Source of the DNA: Bacteroidota bacterium
GTDB lineage: Bacteria; Bacteroidota; Bacteroidia; Bacteroidales; VadinHA17
Length of the DNA: 27,552 bases
Assembly: GCA_022711195.1 (NCBI GenBank)
Contig: JAKLFN010000006.1
Span: forward strand, 1-27,552
Reading direction: 5' to 3'
The notes under the pieces are model-generated. The model was not told where the DNA came from, did no database searches, and was given only the letters and a program-made list of their open reading frames with translations. A program made the position numbers and the translations under genes. Shown one piece after another: positions 8,879 to 18,058 of this stretch. Numbering within the stretch: the stretch's first letter is position 1; each line of letters starts with the position of its first letter.

Positions 8879-11800
8879 ATGAATGACAGACTTTTTCGTT
8901 TATTGGGTGTGGAGCCCGGAGAAGAATCAATGGTCTCTCTGCTGCTTACCCAGTCTGTATTTCTGGGAATTTTCTTTGGGGCATTTGATATCAGCGCCCA
9001 CTCATTCTTCCTCTCAGTATTCGATGAAAAAATGATGGCCCGGGGATATGTTCTCTCCGGACTTGCAGGCATTATCCTTACGTCGTTTTATACATTCCTG
9101 CAGGCAAAAGCGCAGTTCAGAAATTTTGCCACAGCAAACCTGATCTTTGTTACTGCCTGTACTCTGGTACTATGGCTGTTCCTTCTGACTACTCCTGAGA
9201 AATGGGTTATCTGGCTGGTGTTTATCATGCTGGGTCCGCTGAATATCCTTGCAATGCTCGGCTTCTGGGGTACAGCAAGCAGGCTCTTTACACTCCGCCA
9301 GGGTAAAAGATTATTTGGCCTTGTCGATTCAGGCCTCGTAATCGGTGTGATCATAAGCTCTTATGCTATCCCGATCCTCCTGTCACTGAACTTCAAACCC
9401 CACAATATAATTCTTATCAGCGCCGGCGCTGTATTGACAGGTTCTGTAATACAGATAATCATCGGATCGCGTTTCAGCCTGGTTCACGGCGGTACTGGCG
9501 AAACTACCGAAGCGCCTAAGAAAAAGAGGTCGCTGTTTGAGGTCATCCGCCACGACCGCTATATAAGGACCATGGCTCTCTTCATCGCACTTTCGGTAGT
9601 GACAGCATTCTTTGTTCAGTATTCTTTCATGGCTGTGACAAGAGAACAATATCCGGCCGAAGATGATATGGCACGTTTCCTTGGCCTCTTCACAGGGAGT
9701 ATGATGATCTTTACTCTTCTTATCAAGCTCTTTGTCTTTTCTTATCTTATAAAAAATTATGGCTTACGCACCTGCCTGGCCATTTCGCCTGTTTTGATAG
9801 CAGCATTTACCATAATAGCCGTGGTGATAGGTTTAGTAAAAGGTTATACACCTGCAGCAGGCCTTGGATTCCTGTTGTTCTTCATGCTACTTGCATTGAG
9901 CCGCCTCTTCTCCAAATCATTAAAGGATTCCATTGAATCACCTTCTTTCAAAGTCATATACCAGACTATCGGTGAAGATATCCGCTACGAAATCCAGTCC
10001 GGAATGGACGGAACCATCAATGAAATTGCAGCCCTCACATCTGGACTGGTGCTTGCAGGCATGGGAATGCTGAGTTTTGTAAGCCTTATTCATTTTTCGA
10101 TCGTCCTCGTTTTTATTGCTGCCCTGTGGATATACCTTGCATTTAAGCTCTATTCAGGATACAGGAATTCAATAAGGAAAGCCCTTGAAGCCGGCGAGGA
10201 TGAAGAAAAGGACATTGTGACTGATAGTGCTGCTGAAGAACATAAAAACCGGTTTTCAGTATCACTCGAAATAAAGAATGATTATTACAACCTTGTCGCG
10301 GGGAGCCTGGGCAATCTTAAAAATAAAAACAGAGAATACCTGTCTGCTCTTATCGAGGAGGCTGATTTTTCAAAAGATATAAACCTGCTTCCGGCGCTGA
10401 AAAAGATTTTAAGCGATAATTCCGGCGACAAAGACCTTGCTTTGCGGGCAGGGAAATCTGTTGAAAGCCTTGAGCTGTTTTCATCGGGATATGATCCCAG
10501 GGATGAAAAGATCAACCCTGCAAGGCATCTGCTTGCCAGTACGAAGACACCCCAGACCACTCAGATACTCAGGCTTCTGAGAGATAATTCACCGGAATCG
10601 CGGCGGCTCGCACTGTTCATGATAGGTAAATTCAGGATGGCCGATATGCTTCCCGAAGTCGTTCAGTCGATAAATATTCCGATACTCGGCAATGATGCAG
10701 TTAATGTTCTTAGAAGCTTCGGTAAAGAGGCTGATGAAGAACTCCGGAGGTTCTATCTCTTATCGTCAGGGAACGTAAATACCTGCAGACTCATCATAAG
10801 ACTCCTGGGTGAGAACTGTGACAATGAGAACAAGGCCTTCCTTTTCTCAAGGCTGTGGTCGAATTCAAGGCTCATCAGGGAAACAACGCTTCGCAACCTT
10901 TCCGATTGTGGCTTTGTACCGAAAGAAGATGAAAAGGACAAGCTCCACCAGATGATATCCGATGTTGTTGCAGTGATGACCTGGAACCTCTCGGCAAAGA
11001 TCGTCCTTAAGCGCAATGCCGACACTTTCCTGTCCGATGAGCTTGAGAAAGAGATCGAGAGATGGAACAGGTTCCTGTTCTCTCTTCTTTCAATAACTTA
11101 TGATAAGAACTCAATAACCAGGATACGTGAGAATCTGCAGGGAGGAACCGTGGAAAGCGTCAACTATGCACTCGAGATGATCGACATGGTGATAGATGAA
11201 TCGGTGAAACCAAAAATAATTCCGCTTCTTGATGTAATACCCGACGAAGAAAAAGTTAAGCATCTCTTCCAGTTTTTCCCGGGGGAGATACCAGATTACG
11301 GTAAGCTCATCGAAGATATCCTTAACCGCGATTATAATCTTCTTGGTATCTGGATCAGGGCTTGTGTGCTGAGAACAATAAAAACAACTGATTCAAAATA
11401 CCTTAAAGAATCAATAATTGCCCTTCTTTTCAGTCCGGAGCTTATTCTCCAGGAAGAGGCGGCTCGGCTTCTTCTGCAACTGGGTGGGGATCTTTACCGG
11501 GATATCAGCCCGAGGATACCACGTGCTGCACATGAGAGGCTCAAAAGAATTGCCGCAGGCACTATGCCGGAAGGCGATCTTATATACAACAAGGTCATAT
11601 TCCTGACCACATGCTTCTGTGATTCCTGCGAAGAAGATATGTTAAACCTGGCGGGCTCCCTGATTTATGCCGAAAAAGGATACTCAGGAATTAAAACACC
11701 CGAAGATGGTTTTATTATATGGAGCGCCGACAAACAAAGTGTAAGGCTGGTTGATAAAAACAATGTGCAGAAGATGGCAGGTGAAGATGCCCCGGGTAAC

Positions 11801-11905
11801 GGATCCTTTTATTTACTTCCTCTTTCAGCTGTGGAAGAATACAATAACCATTTTCCTGATAAAGCAGTCAACATATTGAATTATATCGAGAACATTAGTC
11901 ATTAA
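8879..11905 (+). CDS. Nucleotide-transporter-like (NTT/MFS) membrane protein fused to a HEAT-like domain
   Basis: The protein is 1008 residues. Residues 1-425 hold about ten to twelve hydrophobic helices. The start LFRLLGVEPGEE and the segment ASRLFTLRQGKRLFGLVDSG (GKRLFG at 142-147) recall the Npt1/Npt2 ATP:ADP-exchange transporter relatives seen in free-living bacteria. Residues 426-1008 are soluble and mostly helical, with repeated leucine-rich helical pairs in the manner of HEAT/Armadillo repeats. I chose ATG 8879, preceded by GGGGAAAAAGA, over ATG 8837, because it leads directly to the family-like N-terminus. It is the first gene of a tight unit, 11 bases before the phosphatase gene. Substrate and transport activity are unknown; the membrane part may serve as a sensor or anchor. 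Confidence 0.75.
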   Translation: MNDRLFRLLGVEPGEESMVSLLLTQSVFLGIFFGAFDISAHSFFLSVFDEKMMARGYVLSGLAGIILTSFYTFLQAKAQFRNFATANLIFVTACTLVLWLFLLTTPEKWVIWLVFIMLGPLNILAMLGFWGTASRLFTLRQGKRLFGLVDSGLVIGVIISSYAIPILLSLNFKPHNIILISAGAVLTGSVIQIIIGSRFSLVHGGTGETTEAPKKKRSLFEVIRHDRYIRTMALFIALSVVTAFFVQYSFMAVTREQYPAEDDMARFLGLFTGSMMIFTLLIKLFVFSYLIKNYGLRTCLAISPVLIAAFTIIAVVIGLVKGYTPAAGLGFLLFFMLLALSRLFSKSLKDSIESPSFKVIYQTIGEDIRYEIQSGMDGTINEIAALTSGLVLAGMGMLSFVSLIHFSIVLVFIAALWIYLAFKLYSGYRNSIRKALEAGEDEEKDIVTDSAAEEHKNRFSVSLEIKNDYYNLVAGSLGNLKNKNREYLSALIEEADFSKDINLLPALKKILSDNSGDKDLALRAGKSVESLELFSSGYDPRDEKINPARHLLASTKTPQTTQILRLLRDNSPESRRLALFMIGKFRMADMLPEVVQSINIPILGNDAVNVLRSFGKEADEELRRFYLLSSGNVNTCRLIIRLLGENCDNENKAFLFSRLWSNSRLIRETTLRNLSDCGFVPKEDEKDKLHQMISDVVAVMTWNLSAKIVLKRNADTFLSDELEKEIERWNRFLFSLLSITYDKNSITRIRENLQGGTVESVNYALEMIDMVIDESVKPKIIPLLDVIPDEEKVKHLFQFFPGEIPDYGKLIEDILNRDYNLLGIWIRACVLRTIKTTDSKYLKESIIALLFSPELILQEEAARLLLQLGGDLYRDISPRIPRAAHERLKRIAAGTMPEGDLIYNKVIFLTTCFCDSCEEDMLNLAGSLIYAEKGYSGIKTPEDGFIIWSADKQSVRLVDKNNVQKMAGEDAPGNGSFYLLPLSAVEEYNNHFPDKAVNILNYIENISH

Positions 11906-11916
11906 ACTGAATCTAT

Positions 11917-13881
11917 ATGGCCAAGGGAAGGGTGACAACGATTTTTAAGCAGCTGGTATTCAATATTGTAATACCAACGCTGATGGCTCTGCTCGTCCTT
12001 GCCGCATACAACTTCTACAGAACACGACGCATACTTACCACACAGACCGAAGAAAAGAACAAGCTGCTGTCGAATGAGATCACAAAGATCCTGAAATTCC
12101 AGGATGCGTCATTCAAGCTTATCGATGAAGAAGTGGATAACAGGTTGAAGAATTTCAGCAATATTCTGGTAAATAAATATTTTGCCAATACCGACAATCT
12201 CGACAAGCTCAATCTGAGAGAGATAGCAAACGAAATCGGGATGGATCCCGTTAATGAGGATATATATATCATCCGGCGCGACGGGGTGGTGATCAATACA
12301 ACCTTTGCCCAGGATTTCGGCAGCAACCTGTACACTTACGGTGAAAGGTTTCAGAATTATCTTCTCGATATTTTCAGGAACAAGGATTTTGTTACAGACC
12401 TTTTTGCCATTGAATCGAAGACCAAACGTCCTAAAAAATATACCTACCAGCCGACCTACGACAGGAAGTATATTATTGAGCTGGGTGCATATTCAAAGAA
12501 GGCTGATGAGATAATCAACATTATTGAAGAGACAAAAAGCGAAATAAAAAATGAGTCGAAGGGAATCATCGACGTGGAACTGTTCCTGATGGCCGACCAC
12601 CCTTTCAGCATGAACAAGGATGTTTTTGAGTGGCCTGCCCACGACGAGATACTCCTTGCCGCCTTCCAGAACAGGGATACAACAATCGTGGAACGTAACG
12701 AGGGAGGATGGTATCAGTTCCAGTATATCTATGTGGAACGGTCAGCCTCAAACCTGTACAAAGGCTCTGTGATCAGGATCATTTCGGATGTAACACAGCA
12801 GAAAGCCCTTTTCAGGCGCGAAGCCCTCTTTTTTATTGTCGTTTTCGGGATCACCCTAATAACTGTGGCATACCTTATTTACCGGAAAACCAGGGTGATC
12901 ACTCTGCCGATAAAGAAACTGGTCGAGAATGTCGACAGGATAACAAACGGGAACCTGCGCGAACGTGCCGAGGTTACTGGCAATAACGAGGTTACCCGAC
13001 TGTCGGAAAAGTTCAATATGATGATAGCCCAGCTGGAAAGCTATTACTATGAGCTTGAAGAAAAAGTAAAAGAACGTACCCTGAGAATTGAAAAACAAAA
13101 AGAAGAGATCGAGGATCAGAAGAAGCATATCATGGACAGCATCCATTATGCACGCAGGATACAGAATGCTATCCTGCCCTCCTTTAATCTGATCGGTGAA
13201 CATCTTCAGAATTACTTTATACTTTATCTCCCCAAGGATATCGTCAGTGGCGATTTTTACTGGGTCCACGAAGCCGAAGGACTCTTTATGATCGCGGCAG
13301 TCGACTGCACAGGTCATGGTGTACCCGGAGCATTCATGTCAATTGTCGGTTTCAACCAGCTGAACCATGTTGTAAACGTCAGAAAAGCCAGGTCGGCAAG
13401 TGTCATTCTCGACGAGCTGAACAAGGGAGTCATTACAACCCTTAATGAAAATAAGAGCTCGGGATCGATTAAAGACGGGATGGATATGGCGCTCTGCATA
13501 CTTGACATGAGTACACGTCAGGCTGAATTTGCCGGAGCCAACAATCCGCTTTACCTGGTCAGGGAGAAGAAGCTTATCAAATATAAAGGCGACAGGTTCC
13601 CTATTGGCGCATTTGAAGGATCAGAACCACAGCTGTTCAAAAACAATAAGATCATTCTGTCGGATGGCGATTGTATCTACCTGTTCTCCGACGGATATGC
13701 CGATCAGTTCGGAGGTCCTGAAAACAAGAAATTCATGTATAAGCATTTTGAGGATCTGCTGGTTGAAGTGAGCGACAAACCGATGGAAGAACAGAAAGAT
13801 ATCCTTCTGGAAAGGCTTAACAGCTGGAAAGGCAGGAACGAGCAGGTTGATGATATTCTTGTTATAGGAATCAGAGTTTAA
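11917..13881 (+). CDS. Membrane receptor with HAMP domain and SpoIIE/PP2C-type serine phosphatase
   Basis: The 654-residue protein is a one-component receptor with a phosphatase output. It has a short cytoplasmic start, TM1 near 12-32, a periplasmic sensor region of about 270 residues (cache-like by size, fold not certain), and TM2 near 302-322. A HAMP domain (about 323-375, with ITNGNLRERAEV) and a charged coiled coil (about 376-410) follow. A SpoIIE-type PP2C domain fills about 415-654. Its metal-binding motifs are visible: SGDFYW, VDCTGHGVPGAFMS, LFSDGY and the closing QVDDILVIGI. Related phosphatases act on anti-anti-sigma or other phosphoserine proteins in partner-switching pathways. No STAS protein, anti-sigma factor or sigma factor lies in the window, so its target is unknown. 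The neighbouring STAND-WD40 protein is a candidate partner by position only. Confidence 0.9.
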   Translation: MAKGRVTTIFKQLVFNIVIPTLMALLVLAAYNFYRTRRILTTQTEEKNKLLSNEITKILKFQDASFKLIDEEVDNRLKNFSNILVNKYFANTDNLDKLNLREIANEIGMDPVNEDIYIIRRDGVVINTTFAQDFGSNLYTYGERFQNYLLDIFRNKDFVTDLFAIESKTKRPKKYTYQPTYDRKYIIELGAYSKKADEIINIIEETKSEIKNESKGIIDVELFLMADHPFSMNKDVFEWPAHDEILLAAFQNRDTTIVERNEGGWYQFQYIYVERSASNLYKGSVIRIISDVTQQKALFRREALFFIVVFGITLITVAYLIYRKTRVITLPIKKLVENVDRITNGNLRERAEVTGNNEVTRLSEKFNMMIAQLESYYYELEEKVKERTLRIEKQKEEIEDQKKHIMDSIHYARRIQNAILPSFNLIGEHLQNYFILYLPKDIVSGDFYWVHEAEGLFMIAAVDCTGHGVPGAFMSIVGFNQLNHVVNVRKARSASVILDELNKGVITTLNENKSSGSIKDGMDMALCILDMSTRQAEFAGANNPLYLVREKKLIKYKGDRFPIGAFEGSEPQLFKNNKIILSDGDCIYLFSDGYADQFGGPENKKFMYKHFEDLLVEVSDKPMEEQKDILLERLNSWKGRNEQVDDILVIGIRV

Positions 13882-13905
13882 TGAGTAACGATATACTTTT
13901 CGGTT

Positions 13906-16900
13906 ATGGGATCAATAAGTGAGGCCCTGAAATTCAATCCCTTTCCCGGGCTGAGGCCCTTTGCTCCCGAAGAGAGCGACCTCTTCTTCGGACGTGAGAA
14001 TGAGAGCAGGGAGGTTCTGGATAAGCTTCTCAGAAATCGTTTTATTACTGTTATTGGGGCTTCAGGGACCGGTAAATCATCCCTGATCTATTGCGGTGTG
14101 CTGCCACAGATAAGAGATTATGAGAAGAGTGATTCCTCGTTCTGGAGGATAATAATGTTCAGGCCGGGGAATGATCCCTTCGGAAATCTGGGCGTATCAA
14201 TATCGGAACATCTTGTCGAGACCGGGTTGCAGAAAGTGGCTCCCGAAAGCATCGTCCTCGATATGCACCTTTCGCCCGATGGTATTACCAATACGATAAG
14301 CAAGTACCTGATCACAAAAAATGAAAAGGTACTCCTTGTAATCGACCAGTTTGAAGAATTGTTCAGATACAGCACCCTCAGCGCCGGTGGCGATAAAGGC
14401 GCACAGGCCGCAGGATTTGTAGGGAAGATAGTTAACGCTGTAAACCAGACCTCTTCAAATATTTATACAATAATTACCATGCGCTCCGACTTTATCGGGG
14501 AATGCGCACATTACCAGGGACTCACGCAACTGATTAATAATAGCAATTACCTGGTCCCTCATATGAACCGTGAGAATTACCGGCAGGTTATCGAAGGCCC
14601 GGTTAAGTATGCAGGAGCTACCATCGACAAAAACCTCGTTGAGACCATCCTCGGCGATATCGGCGACCGTACCGACCAGCTCCCTGTTCTGCAACATGCC
14701 CTGATGAGAACATGGACGTACTGGCAGGAACTCGACGACCCGGGACGGGCGCTGAGCCATACCGACTATGACTCTGTTGGGACGATGAGCGATGCCATGT
14801 CGCGTCATGCCAACGAGGCTTATGAGGAATTGACGCCGCGGGGAAAGGAGATATGTGAGAAACTGTTCAAGACGATCACCGAAAAGGGTGCCGACAATAA
14901 AGGAATACGTCACCCCTCGAGTGTGACTGTATTAAAATCAGTAATTCAGTGCACTTCCGAAGAGCTGTTCGATGTCGTTGAAAGATTCCGTATCCCCTCG
15001 CGCTCATTTCTTACGCCCAGGCAGGATATACAACTCAACGAAGATTCCATTATAGACCTTTCTCATGAGAGCCTGATGAGGCTCTGGGACAGGCTCAAAG
15101 ACTGGGTCGATAATGAGGCAGCCTCGGTTCAGATGTACCTTCGTCTGTCGGAAGCCTCGGCAATGTACCAGCAGGGGAAAGCCAGCCTGCTCAGGCCTCC
15201 TGATCTCCAGCTATCAATAAACTGGCGCGACCAGCAGAAACCAACACTTACATGGGCACAGAGATATGATCCTGCTTTTGAGCGAGCTATGGTTTACCTT
15301 CATACCAGCGAGAAAGCATATCTCGATGAGGAGGAGGCAAAGATCAGGCTTCAGAAACGCCAGATACGGAGGACAAGGATCGTTGCAATGATCCTTGGAG
15401 GGGCTGCAATAATTTCAGGCGGATTCATGCTTTTTGCCTTCGTACAGAAGATAGCCGCCGACAAGGCAACCGTACAGGCTGAGATAAATGCAAATGAGGC
15501 TAAGCGCCAGGAACAATTTGCCCAGATACAAAAGGATTCGGCACTGATAGCCAGGGCTTTAGCAGACTCCAGCGCTATAGCAGCACGAAAAAGCGAGGCT
15601 GAAGCCCTGATTCAGAAAGATAATGCCCAAAGACAGCAGACACGGGCAGAGAGGAATGCCGCCCTGGCAAAAGCTGCAGAAAAATCTGCCCTCGAACAGG
15701 CCGATTCTGCCAGGAGAGCAAGGGAGAGAGCCCTTCTCAGCGCAGAACAGGAACGGCTTGCAAAAAACGATGCACTACGCAGGAGAATGCTTTCAATAGG
15801 AAAATCGATTGCAGTAAAATCGCTGCAGGTCGATACGGTGCAGAAGGATCTCAAGACATTACTTGCATACCAGGCATATCTTTTTAATAAGAAAAACGAA
15901 GGACTGCCCAACGATGCAGATATTTACAACGGATTGTATGATGTAGCCCGGCAATATGGGAACGTGAATTATAAGACATTCACTCATAATGGGGTACGTA
16001 GCATTGCGTTTGTCCCGGGGAAGCGTGAATTTTATACGTCTGGGTATGATAATAAAGTGCTGAAGTGGACACTCGACGGGAAAGAACAGACTTACCAGGT
16101 AATTTATTCCGGAACCGATATAATTGAAGTACTGGCGGTCAGTCCTGACGCTTCCTGGCTTGCCTGCGGAAGCAATAATTCTTCCATACGTATGATACCG
16201 CTGAAAGGAAATAGTGTACAATATACACTTTCAGGGCATGCAGGTGTAGTAAAGTCACTGATCTTTTCATTTGACGGGAAATATCTTTACTCGGCCGCTC
16301 TCGACGGCAAGGTCATGAAATGGGATCTTGCCACCCGAACCAGTACTGATATTGCTGCAGGAGGGAATAAAATCGTATCAATTGACATTTCTTCAAACGG
16401 AAAATATCTTGCCGGTATCAGTGAGAAAGGGAATGTTATCCTCTGGGATCCTGAATCGGTATCAGATAATTTCAGGCTTCCCACCGATCTGAAAGAGATT
16501 ACAACTTTACAGTTCAGGCCCAATGCCAATACACTGGCCATCGGTGACCAGAACGGGAATGTCGAGTTGTGGGATATTGAGAAACGGGTAAGAATATCAA
16601 ACGTCAAGGCACATAACGCACAGATAACGGATATCCAGTTTAATCCGGTACTGGATCAGATGGCAACTGCAAGCCAGGACAAATCACTTAAGATATATAA
16701 TAACATTAATGATCTTACCGAGCCGCCGGTGACATTCACCGACGATAAGGCATTCGTTCTGATGATCCAGTTCAGTTCCGACGGACAGCTGATTGTGTCA
16801 GGCACATGGGCACAGGAGAAGAATATTGTCAGCAGGCCGACACATGTCGATTACCTGGCAAAAGACATCTGTACCCTTGTCTCCAGGAATCTTGACCAGG

Positions 16901-16992
16901 AGGAATGGAATACCTATGTAGGGAAGGATATCCCACTGGAAAAGACCTGCACCGAAAAAGATTATAATATAAAGGTAAATGTTGTCAGATAA
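13906..16992 (+). CDS. nSTAND1-type NTPase with transmembrane helix, coiled coil and WD40 propeller
   Basis: This 1028-residue protein begins with the hallmark NPFPGLRPF and FFGRE segments of the novel STAND NTPase group. It has Walker A GASGTGKSS (51-59) and Walker B LLVIDQFEELF (about 144-154). The regulatory winged-helix-like part extends to about 480. A single membrane helix sits near 492-515, followed by an Ala/Glu/Gln-rich coiled coil (about 516-625) and then WD40-like repeats (about 688-980). Repeat cores include LSGHAGVVKSL, DGKVMKWDL and NGNVELWDI. The tail CTLVSRNLDQEEWNTYVG is typical of STAND-WD40 proteins. STAND proteins are signal-triggered oligomerising switches. The layout suggests NTPase and propeller on opposite sides of the inner membrane, though topology is inferred. 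The gene starts 24 bases after the phosphatase gene. Confidence 0.88.
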   Translation: MGSISEALKFNPFPGLRPFAPEESDLFFGRENESREVLDKLLRNRFITVIGASGTGKSSLIYCGVLPQIRDYEKSDSSFWRIIMFRPGNDPFGNLGVSISEHLVETGLQKVAPESIVLDMHLSPDGITNTISKYLITKNEKVLLVIDQFEELFRYSTLSAGGDKGAQAAGFVGKIVNAVNQTSSNIYTIITMRSDFIGECAHYQGLTQLINNSNYLVPHMNRENYRQVIEGPVKYAGATIDKNLVETILGDIGDRTDQLPVLQHALMRTWTYWQELDDPGRALSHTDYDSVGTMSDAMSRHANEAYEELTPRGKEICEKLFKTITEKGADNKGIRHPSSVTVLKSVIQCTSEELFDVVERFRIPSRSFLTPRQDIQLNEDSIIDLSHESLMRLWDRLKDWVDNEAASVQMYLRLSEASAMYQQGKASLLRPPDLQLSINWRDQQKPTLTWAQRYDPAFERAMVYLHTSEKAYLDEEEAKIRLQKRQIRRTRIVAMILGGAAIISGGFMLFAFVQKIAADKATVQAEINANEAKRQEQFAQIQKDSALIARALADSSAIAARKSEAEALIQKDNAQRQQTRAERNAALAKAAEKSALEQADSARRARERALLSAEQERLAKNDALRRRMLSIGKSIAVKSLQVDTVQKDLKTLLAYQAYLFNKKNEGLPNDADIYNGLYDVARQYGNVNYKTFTHNGVRSIAFVPGKREFYTSGYDNKVLKWTLDGKEQTYQVIYSGTDIIEVLAVSPDASWLACGSNNSSIRMIPLKGNSVQYTLSGHAGVVKSLIFSFDGKYLYSAALDGKVMKWDLATRTSTDIAAGGNKIVSIDISSNGKYLAGISEKGNVILWDPESVSDNFRLPTDLKEITTLQFRPNANTLAIGDQNGNVELWDIEKRVRISNVKAHNAQITDIQFNPVLDQMATASQDKSLKIYNNINDLTEPPVTFTDDKAFVLMIQFSSDGQLIVSGTWAQEKNIVSRPTHVDYLAKDICTLVSRNLDQEEWNTYVGKDIPLEKTCTEKDYNIKVNVVR

Positions 16993-17005
16993 AGGAATCG
17001 ATACG

Positions 17006-18052
17006 ATGAATTCATCATTTCCGTTAAAGGTTATCCTGCTCCAGGCGTTTCTCCTTTTTGCCACACCGGCGGCCCTTCTTTGTCAGGAGACCACCAGTTG
17101 TGCCAGGAAGCTCGAAGAGGCACAATCATTATACGACAGGGGCCAGGTTGAAAAGATCCCTGATGCACTTCGTGAATGCATGCGTTCGGGATTCAAGCGT
17201 GAAGAGCAGCTTGCAGCTTATAAGCTCCTCATTCAGGCTTACCTTCTCGATGATAAGATACGTGAGGCTGATTCAGCAATGCTGCAGTTCCTGAAAACAA
17301 ATCCTGAATACCAGCTGAGCCCGACAGACCATGCAAGCTTTGTTTACCTTTATAATAACTTCAACGTAAAACCGGTGCTGCAGCTTGTACTGCATGCAGG
17401 AACCAACCTTCCTTTTGTGACTTTTGTTGATCATGAATCTGTTTCGGGAACACCGACGCCTAAGGAATATAAGAATAAACTGAACCTGTTTATTTCGCTC
17501 GAAGCAAAATATATGGTTAATCCCGCGCTGGAAGTCAATATCGAACCAGGATACTCCAGCTTCTCTTTATCGAGTTCAGAACAGCTCTTCGATTTCGCAG
17601 TCGCCGATTACAGTGAAATTCATAGCAGGCTTGAGATACCTGTTACAGTCACCTATAAGATCGCATCGTTTGGCAAACTTACGGCATACGCACGCGCAGG
17701 CGCCGGACCCGCATTCAACCTTCAGACAACCGCCAAAAAAGTCTCTTTTGACGAAATAGGGGTTAAGAACTTTACTCCGCAAACCATTTTCAATGTCGAC
17801 AGGCAGGACTCGAGAATTAAGATGGATCTTTTCGGCCAGGCCGGTATTGGCGTGAAATATAAAATTCCGAGAGGATATGTCAATTTTGAAGTCAGGGGGA
17901 ATTTTGGACTTTACAACCAGGTGATCAGGGAAGGGGAATCAGCTGGAATCCTTGAAAGCTACGGCTATAAGGATGATAAGTATAATTTAAATGACATGTG
18001 TATCAGCCTTGGCTACACACAGATATTTTATAAACCTACAAAAAGAAAGTAA
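17006..18052 (+). CDS. Secreted protein: helical TPR-like N-terminus plus probable outer-membrane beta-barrel
   Basis: The protein is 348 residues from ATG 17006. It starts with a signal peptide (about 1-26, ending near ALLCQ) that reads as signal peptidase I type despite the cysteine. Residues about 30-115 form amphipathic helices reminiscent of TPR units (KLEEAQSLYDRGQ, AYKLLIQAYLLDD). From about 120 to the end, alternating hydrophobic strands and aromatic/Gly-rich turns suggest a porin-like beta-barrel of the Bacteroidota outer-membrane type. I preferred 17006 because AAAGGA lies 9 bases upstream and the signal peptide follows at once. An in-frame ATG at 16979 would overlap the STAND gene by 14 bases and put charged residues before the signal. 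Position in the operon suggests it anchors or exports the downstream surface proteins, an inference only. Confidence 0.75.
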   Translation: MNSSFPLKVILLQAFLLFATPAALLCQETTSCARKLEEAQSLYDRGQVEKIPDALRECMRSGFKREEQLAAYKLLIQAYLLDDKIREADSAMLQFLKTNPEYQLSPTDHASFVYLYNNFNVKPVLQLVLHAGTNLPFVTFVDHESVSGTPTPKEYKNKLNLFISLEAKYMVNPALEVNIEPGYSSFSLSSSEQLFDFAVADYSEIHSRLEIPVTVTYKIASFGKLTAYARAGAGPAFNLQTTAKKVSFDEIGVKNFTPQTIFNVDRQDSRIKMDLFGQAGIGVKYKIPRGYVNFEVRGNFGLYNQVIREGESAGILESYGYKDDKYNLNDMCISLGYTQIFYKPTKRK

Positions 18053-18058
18053 CAGGAG

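Noticed and set aside
12856..13317. 153-codon open frame on the minus strand
   Set aside because: It is antisense to the HAMP/PP2C part of the phosphatase gene, whose motifs are intact, and shows no family features.
14455..14913. 152-codon open frame on the minus strand
   Set aside because: It is antisense to the STAND NTPase domain and has no supporting motif or promoter.
15859..16221. 120-codon open frame on the minus strand
   Set aside because: It overlaps the linker and first WD40 repeats of the STAND gene in antisense; the + strand coding is clear.
13906..16992. STAND NTPase as an antiviral (Avs-like) defence gene
   Set aside because: The NPFPGLRPF/WD40 architecture with a membrane helix and the envelope-protein neighbours fit a signalling role better; no nuclease or other effector domain and no defence genes are adjacent.
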